Assembly (NCBI GenBank): GCA_000934455.1
Contig: KN894565.1
Location: forward strand, 1 to 21,076
Length of the DNA: 21,076 nucleotides
Reading direction: 5' to 3'
DNA from: Apostichopus parvimensis
Taxonomy: Eukaryota; Echinodermata; Holothuroidea; Aspidochirotida; Stichopodidae
The notes beneath the pieces are model-generated. The model worked only from the letters and a program-made list of their open reading frames with translations. It did not search any database and was not told the origin of the DNA. Numbering within the stretch: the first letter of the stretch is position 1; each line of letters starts with the position of its first letter. A program made the translations under genes and the position numbers. Below, piece after piece: positions 16,921 to 21,076 of the stretch.

Positions 16921-17400
16921 GTGGCGTGGTATTGCCCGGGTGAGATCTTTGGTAGCTTACCTCTAGGTTTTATGGGTATGTTACAAAGTGGGATTGCCTG
17001 GGTGAGAAATTTATATCGTACGTCCAAGCAATGCCTCTAAAATATATCCCATAATATGATACACGATCCTTTCTTACTCATTACTATGGGCGATCTCACA
17101 TGTCAAAAGGCATGCCCAGTGTATACTAGTATACAGGTACTCATAGATACTGTACTGGTGGGCGATCAATGCACCAATCTAGGACCGTGTGCGATCTTTG
17201 GTGGCTAAATTTCAGTTATATGTAATTTGGGTCCGTTACAAAATAGGATTCCACGGGTGAGATCTTTGGAGGATACATCTAAGTTACAGGGAATCGCAGT
17301 CGATAACAAATTGGGATTGCACAGGTGCGATCATTGATGGCTACATCTAAGTTACAGGGAATCTCAGTCGATAAAAAATTGGGGTTGCATTCAACATAAT
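16921..17400. repeat. Degenerate tandem array, period about 68 bp
   Basis: Consensus blocks GGGATTGCACGGGTGAGATC, TTTGGTGGCTACATCTAAG and TTACAGGGAATCGCAGTCGA recur. The best pairs are at 17246, 17314 and 17382 (exact 68-bp spacing); more diverged units lie at about 16930, 16990 and 17180. Units are interrupted at about 17050-17170 by unrelated sequence that includes the palindrome GTATACTAGTATAC. Confidence 0.8.
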
Positions 17401-18022
17401 TTGTTCTTAACAATTTGTAATAAATTATAAACATGTCATTTGAGACCATATAATCTTAATTTCTCCCATTGAGTTTTGTAGTGCAACTGAGGAACTAGTC
17501 TGATGGGCTGTGTAATAAACTAAAAGGTCCAGTCACTTTAACTAGTGAACCTCAACTGCTTAAAGGGTCATTCCAAAAACAAACAAAAAACAAAGTTAAT
17601 TTTGTTCCTGAAGTTATCAAAACACAATACGGGGTATTTTTTGGTGAATCTCAAACAAAGTTCTTAAGAATCACGCAGTTTCCGAAACTATCTATCCGGT
17701 ACGAGAATTTGCTACAACACTGTGGCTTAGAATGGGACCATATTGACACCGGTACACGTTGGTTTTCTTGAAAAAGTGATATAGATTGAATTCTATGTAT
17801 ATTAAAATTTTATCTCATGGTCTTGCCGGCTTGTATGTCTCTAGTATTGCAACGAATATAATGGTTGTTTTGGTGTAGGTTGTGTAAATCTGTATCAACA
17901 CATTTATGTCAAACTTTATCAACACATTTATCAACACATTTATGTCAAACAATGAGACAAAAAAACGGCTTTTAAGGAATTCGATGGCGCTAGTTTGAAA
18001 CAGGTTGTTTTTAATATAAAAT
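17401..18022. other. Unassigned AT-rich region
   Basis: No gene is seen. A local duplication of ATCAACACATTTATGTCAAA lies near 17893-17950, and a CTTAAAGGGTCATTCC near 17560 resembles TTAA-type transposon ends but has no inverted partner. Confidence 0.5.
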
Positions 18023-18032
18023 AATTATATGG

Positions 18033-18400
18033 CTCTTAAAGGCATCCGTAGATTCATTTTTAAGAGAATAGCGCCTCATCAGGTCACGTATTCAGTGGAC
18101 GGTGGCTGCAAGCATGCCGGTCGCAGAGAACTCTCGCCCTCTGGCCAAAGGCAAGGATTCACGCACGCCACCTAGAACGCTTCTGGTCGATTTGACCGAC
18201 CCTTAGCGCATCCTCCCGGGTTCTTTTGCGACAACAAGGGAGACATGGTACGGGATCCTAGGCCACAAAAAGCACCATGCCACAGCCATAGGTATTATCG
18301 CCAGAGGCCTGTCTTGAACCCTAGCCACGATTTACACGACCGACGAGGAATGAGTCTTTCGTCACCCTCTTAACAGCATCGGCCATCACATCAGCTAGTA
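18033..18400 (-). mobile_element. tRNA-derived SINE, 368 bp with 10-bp target duplication
   Basis: AATTATATGG occurs exactly at 18023-18032 and 18401-18410, flanking a GC-richer 368-bp insert in AT-rich DNA. Read on the minus strand, the insert opens with GTGATGGCCGATGCTGTTAAG, close to the 5' part of Ser/Leu-type tRNAs (A box), and carries GGGTTCAAGAC (B-box-like) about 60 bases on, the longer spacing expected from a tRNA with a long variable arm. The body has several short hairpins, such as GGTCGATTTGACC. There is no poly(A) tail; the 3' end is CTTTAAGAG. The family is not identified. Confidence 0.7.
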
Positions 18401-18482
18401 AATTATATGGTTGAAATAATATATCAAGACTTCAGCGTCGACTACTGAAAGAGAAAAAGACATTTTAAACGTGTATAACCAA

Positions 18483-18547
18483 CCATTGATGGAGTCGAAC
18501 TCAGTTCATCAGGTTACCAGTCCACTGCTCTACCCTCTGAGCCATTT
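18483..18547 (-). pseudogene. tRNA-Thr-like pseudogene or SINE head
   Basis: The minus strand has an A box TGGCTCAGAGGGTAGAGC with a perfect D stem (GCTC/GAGC), an anticodon loop CTGGTAA (anticodon GGT, Thr) and a B box AGTTCGACTCC. The anticodon stem and T stem pair poorly and no acceptor stem forms, so this is not a working tRNA. It precedes the SINE at 18033-18400 on the same strand by about 80 bases, with a pyrimidine-rich stretch (TCTTTTTCTCTTTC) between, so it may be the head of another SINE. Confidence 0.55.
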
Positions 18548-18738
18548 GACAAGTTAACTTTTAACGAGCTTAAATTGGTATTATTTGTTGGATACAATAT
18601 ATTGGTAACAGTGAACGACACTGCCTTCAACGAAATCTCTATTCATCCTGTTTCACTCTCATTAGAACAACGGATCTGAATATCTTTATTAACAAGAAGC
18701 TCACGCTTCAATGTCTTTGTTTACATTGCAGCAAGTAG
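18548..18738. other. Unassigned region before the possible exon
   Basis: No repeat recognised. It ends in TTGTTTACATTGCAG (to 18732), which is acceptor-like. Confidence 0.4.
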
Positions 18739-18888
18739 CAAGAATGTCGTTTCCTTTCAAGACGTAAATGTACAATAGGCTTATGCCCCGATACTTTCGA
18801 TGACTTCGAAGCAAGCAGTAAAAGAAAAACGGATTCCGTGAAATCTTCTTATTCACAAACTGAGGTTGCTCGCAAGAGAGGTCTTGTT
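18739..18888 (+). CDS. Possible orphan coding exon, function unknown
   Basis: A 50-codon open stretch without its own ATG reads QECRFLSRRKCTIGLCPDTF, then DDFEASSKRKTDSVKSS and YSQTEVARKRGLV, ending exactly at a consensus donor GTAAGT (18889-18894). Candidate acceptors lie at 18738 (AAGTAG) or just upstream. The residue mix is plausible for an internal exon and it has no low-complexity bias. I recognise no domain and see no confirmed partner exon. Confidence 0.3.
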
Positions 18889-19560
18889 GTAAGTTGTCTC
18901 CCTTTACAACTATATTCTATGCAGACGATCATGAACTGGGATTAAGCCTGAAATTTCAGCAAACAATACCTATTCACATTTCAAGACCTTTTTGAATGGA
19001 TAAAATCCGGCCGGAACCGGATTTTTTTCATTACACTCTGTATGTGATAACTGTAGAAAGGTTACTTTTGAAATTGTTTTCATTGTCAGCTCTGGAATCC
19101 GTCTTTTTTGATGAGAATTAAAGTTATTCTAAGGTTTAAGAATGAACTTTAAGATGAAGTGGTTTTTGTGGATTAAAAAAACTTCAGACGTATTTAAACA
19201 TATAAGAGATTGTTTCACACATAAAAATTCAGAGAAAACATGAATGCCAACAATAATGGGAAAGTAAAGATTCAATGGAACAGTATTTTGACTGATAAGT
19301 ATATGAATGGTCTATTTTAACTGCACAATATTAAACTGATGAAGGCTGCAAGAAATGATTTCACTGCAAAGTGTATTTGTTGTATATAGCTTCATATTAT
19401 TACAGTAGTTGTATTATTTTGGTTGATCTTTAGAAACAGTGGGTCAGACCATTGAGAAAATTAAATTAAACATGTTAAACCTAATTTTTCCTTACTTTGT
19501 ATGTTTTTATTAATTTTGGAAATAGTTTACATTGATTTAAGTTAATACCAACACCTTTTT
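18889..19560. other. AT-rich region with an isolated CCGG motif
   Basis: Mostly AT-rich without a gene. It includes the palindrome CTGAAATTTCAG (about 18949-18960) and, at about 19007-19028, ATCCGGCCGGAACCGGATTT, the same motif that recurs in the cluster at 19576-19710. Confidence 0.6.
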
Positions 19561-19575
19561 AAGAAATAATTCAGG

Positions 19576-19710
19576 CCAGATTTTGAAAAAGATCCGGCCA
19601 GATTTTGAAAAAGATCCGGCTGGATTTTGAAAAATATCCGGCCGGAACCGGAACCGGATAATTGCTCACGATCCGGCCGGATAGTCCGGCCCGACCGGAT
19701 ATCCGGTGCA
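19576..19710. repeat. 22-bp tandem repeat and CCGG/ATCCGG palindrome cluster
   Basis: CCAGATTTTGAAAAAGATCC + GG repeats with a 22-bp period at 19576, 19598 and 19620, then passes into overlapping palindromes: CCGGCCGGAACCGGAACCGG, ATCCGGCCGGAT, CCGGATATCCGG. The block ends at GTGCATCC. The region is much richer in GC than its surroundings. The related motif 0.6 kb upstream (19007-19028) is in the same orientation, so the two may mark one larger element. Confidence 0.8.
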
Positions 19711-19823
19711 TCCTTAAGATATAGTATCGATGATTCACAATGATGTCGTCCATTCCAATAGCAACGTTGTATGTTTGGACAGTACAGCATTCATTGCACA
19801 CCTTTGTGTATAGGCATGTATGC

Positions 19824-20000
19824 AGCGATGTACATGAAACTGCAAAAGTCACCGAAACACTTAACTCAGTAGAAAGTCAAGTTGATCGAGACTTCTTAAT
19901 CTTATATGCGGATGCCCTTAAGCTAATTCCCAACAGCTTCTCATATTCTTATGAGGCGAAACGCACAATAGGCTGGTCGGTGGGGGATACAGTAGATTAT
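19824..20000 (+). CDS. Possible orphan coding exon, function unknown
   Basis: After an acceptor-like TATGCAG the frame reads DVHETAKVTETLNSVESQVD, RDFLILYADALKLIPNSF and SYSYEAKRTIGWSVGD. The frame is also open upstream to an ATG at 19740. Composition looks protein-like, but downstream the frame runs into the core repeat at 20003. No domain recognised; donor candidates (GTGGGG, GTAGAT) are weak. It could be a gene fragment left beside the repeat. Confidence 0.2.
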
Positions 20001-20002
20001 AA

Positions 20003-20292
20003 AACAAGGCTTCCACAATGTGACCCCTGGTGACTCCCAAATGACGTTTGACCTCCACCAAGAACAATAGGCTCCTTGTACTTAACGTGTCACAACTACA
20101 TACTAAATATGAGCCTAATCCAAGCTTCCCTTCTTGAGATATCGTGTTTTTCAAGGTTTTAACAATTTGACCCCTGGTGATCCCAAGTTACCTTTCACCT
20201 CCCCCAAAACAATAGGCTTCTTCTACTCAATGTGATACTCCTACACCAAATATGAGATTGGTCCATGCTTCCTTTCTTGAGATATCGTGTCA
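20003..20292 (+). repeat. Two tandem core units of the Helentron-like family, copy 4
   Basis: ACAAGGCTTCCACAATGTGA begins a unit that repeats with a 143-bp period (TTCTTGAGAT at 20131 and TTCTTGA at 20274). Each unit carries the GACCTCCACC/CACCTCCCCC and AATAGGCTxCTT blocks. Neither the left end nor the (AC)n right end seen in the longer copies is present. Confidence 0.7.
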
Positions 20293-20920
20293 CTCACATA
20301 GCGGCGGATCGCCGTCCTGGGGCAGGGGTATAATGGGAGGGAGTTGTCTCTCTTTTAATTGTCGAAATCGCAGATGATAGTAAATTTAAAGTGTTCCATG
20401 TATTTGGCGGAATTAATTATGATTCGCAACTTTCCTTTCTCTCATAATTTGACAGATTTAGACTGCCTATAGAAGTTGCATGTTACCATATAAAATATTC
20501 GGCCTTCACATATGAAATGATCTTACGGGCAGTGTTGATGGTTGAATATTCTTTCCGTATCGACTAGCTCCGTTTGTCCTTAATTCTCTTCCGTCTGAAT
20601 ATCCTTTACTCTGACTTTGGAACTAATTTTGCTGGTAATTAAAAGATACCGTAGCGTTTGAATGATAACGTGTAAGAGAATGTCTGTTAGCACTACTGCA
20701 GGAGTCGTAGCCAGGTTTTTGGGTTGGTGTGAGGGGGGGGGGTCAATTTTCTGTCCCCCTTTTCATGCACATAGCGGTGTCCCCCCTCCCCCTTTGACAG
20801 TGTCTGTTTTCGAAAAGGGCTTAGATGCAAAACTGGTGCAATCATTTCCATTTTTTTAAACTACAAAGTTGTCCTTTTTTTAGACAAAATCTTTACCAAT
20901 TTCAAGGGAAAGAAGAAAAA
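20293..20920. other. Unassigned region with G-run and C-run
   Basis: No credible gene. At 20706-20800 a block (GTAGCCAGGTTTTTGGGTTG, then a G run, then CCCCC runs) could fold G against C and resembles repeat-derived sequence common in marine invertebrates, but I cannot assign a family. Confidence 0.4.
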
Positions 20921-20926
20921 AATGTG

Positions 20927-20938
20927 CGCGCATGCGCA
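20927..20938. promoter_or_regulatory. NRF1-type palindromic site
   Basis: CGCGCATGCGCA fits the NRF1 consensus YGCGCAYGCGCR at all positions. Nearby, ACAAATATATGGC is repeated with a 20-bp step (20955 and 20975) and CGCGCGCG follows at about 21010. This may mark a promoter for a gene beyond the window's right edge. Confidence 0.35.
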
Positions 20939-21076
20939 GTCGAAAACCATCCGATACAAATATATGGCATGTGACACAAATATATGGCCACTCAGAGAGA
21001 CACTGCAACCGCGCGCGTAGTGCACGTATTTTTGAGGTGACCGTTCATTACGTTCTCTTTAGTAGTCCCCCCCCCC

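Noticed and set aside
16052-17400. CRISPR-like array
   Set aside because: Units are diverged tandem satellites of unequal length without unique spacers, in a eukaryotic genome.
17560-18045. Second TTAA-type transposon (CTTAAAGGGTCATT and CTTAAAGGCATCC)
   Set aside because: The two motifs are in the same orientation, not inverted, and no terminal repeats pair.
18483-18547. Functional tRNA-Thr gene
   Set aside because: The D arm and boxes are good but the anticodon, T and acceptor stems do not pair.

Overview
This is a eukaryotic window from an animal genome. It carries one clearly recognisable host gene, split into seven short exons with GT-AG introns, set in AT-rich DNA that is dense with small non-autonomous repeats. 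The only identifiable protein is an orthologue of STRAP (serine-threonine kinase receptor-associated protein, the WD40 subunit of the SMN/unrip complex). The mix of TTAA-flanked MITEs, tRNA-derived SINEs, Helentron/pearl-type elements with tandem cores and a THAP-domain fragment fits a marine invertebrate, perhaps an echinoderm such as a sea cucumber. That assignment is an inference; no marker gene here fixes the taxon.

Layout. 1-3581: non-coding flank downstream of STRAP, with a LINE 3' tail scrap (272-298) and one short Helentron-like element (1275-1775). 3582-12459: STRAP on the minus strand, start at 12459 and stop at 3582, 337 codons rebuilt from seven exons. Its introns hold a second, longer Helentron-like element (7607-8542), a tRNA-derived SINE with target-site duplications (9787-10077) and a TTAA-type MITE (10694-11050). 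12460-13770: STRAP upstream region, then a 1.05-kb segment bounded by inverted arms with a 36-bp perfect core; inside it is a THAP zinc-finger first exon on the plus strand. 13784-14180: a decayed third Helentron-like copy. 14665-15148: an unusual foldback element with 24-bp perfect terminal inverted repeats and an interior made almost wholly of nested palindromes. 15350-15770: 3' end of a LINE with a (TAAA)n tail. 16050-16430 and 16921-17400: two unrelated tandem arrays. 18033-18547: a SINE with a 10-bp target duplication beside a second tRNA-like module on the same strand. 18739-20000: two short stretches that read like orphan exons, separated by a CCGG-rich palindromic repeat cluster. 20003-20292: a fourth Helentron-like core copy. 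20900-21076: a CpG-containing end with a perfect NRF1-type site.

STRAP is the only gene whose job can be stated. The rest is mostly the work of mobile elements. The most notable points are the palindromic 14.7-15.1 kb element; the dispersed 140-bp core repeat that carries perfect DR1 nuclear-receptor sites and supplies the splice-acceptor tract of a STRAP exon; and the THAP exon trapped between inverted repeats.
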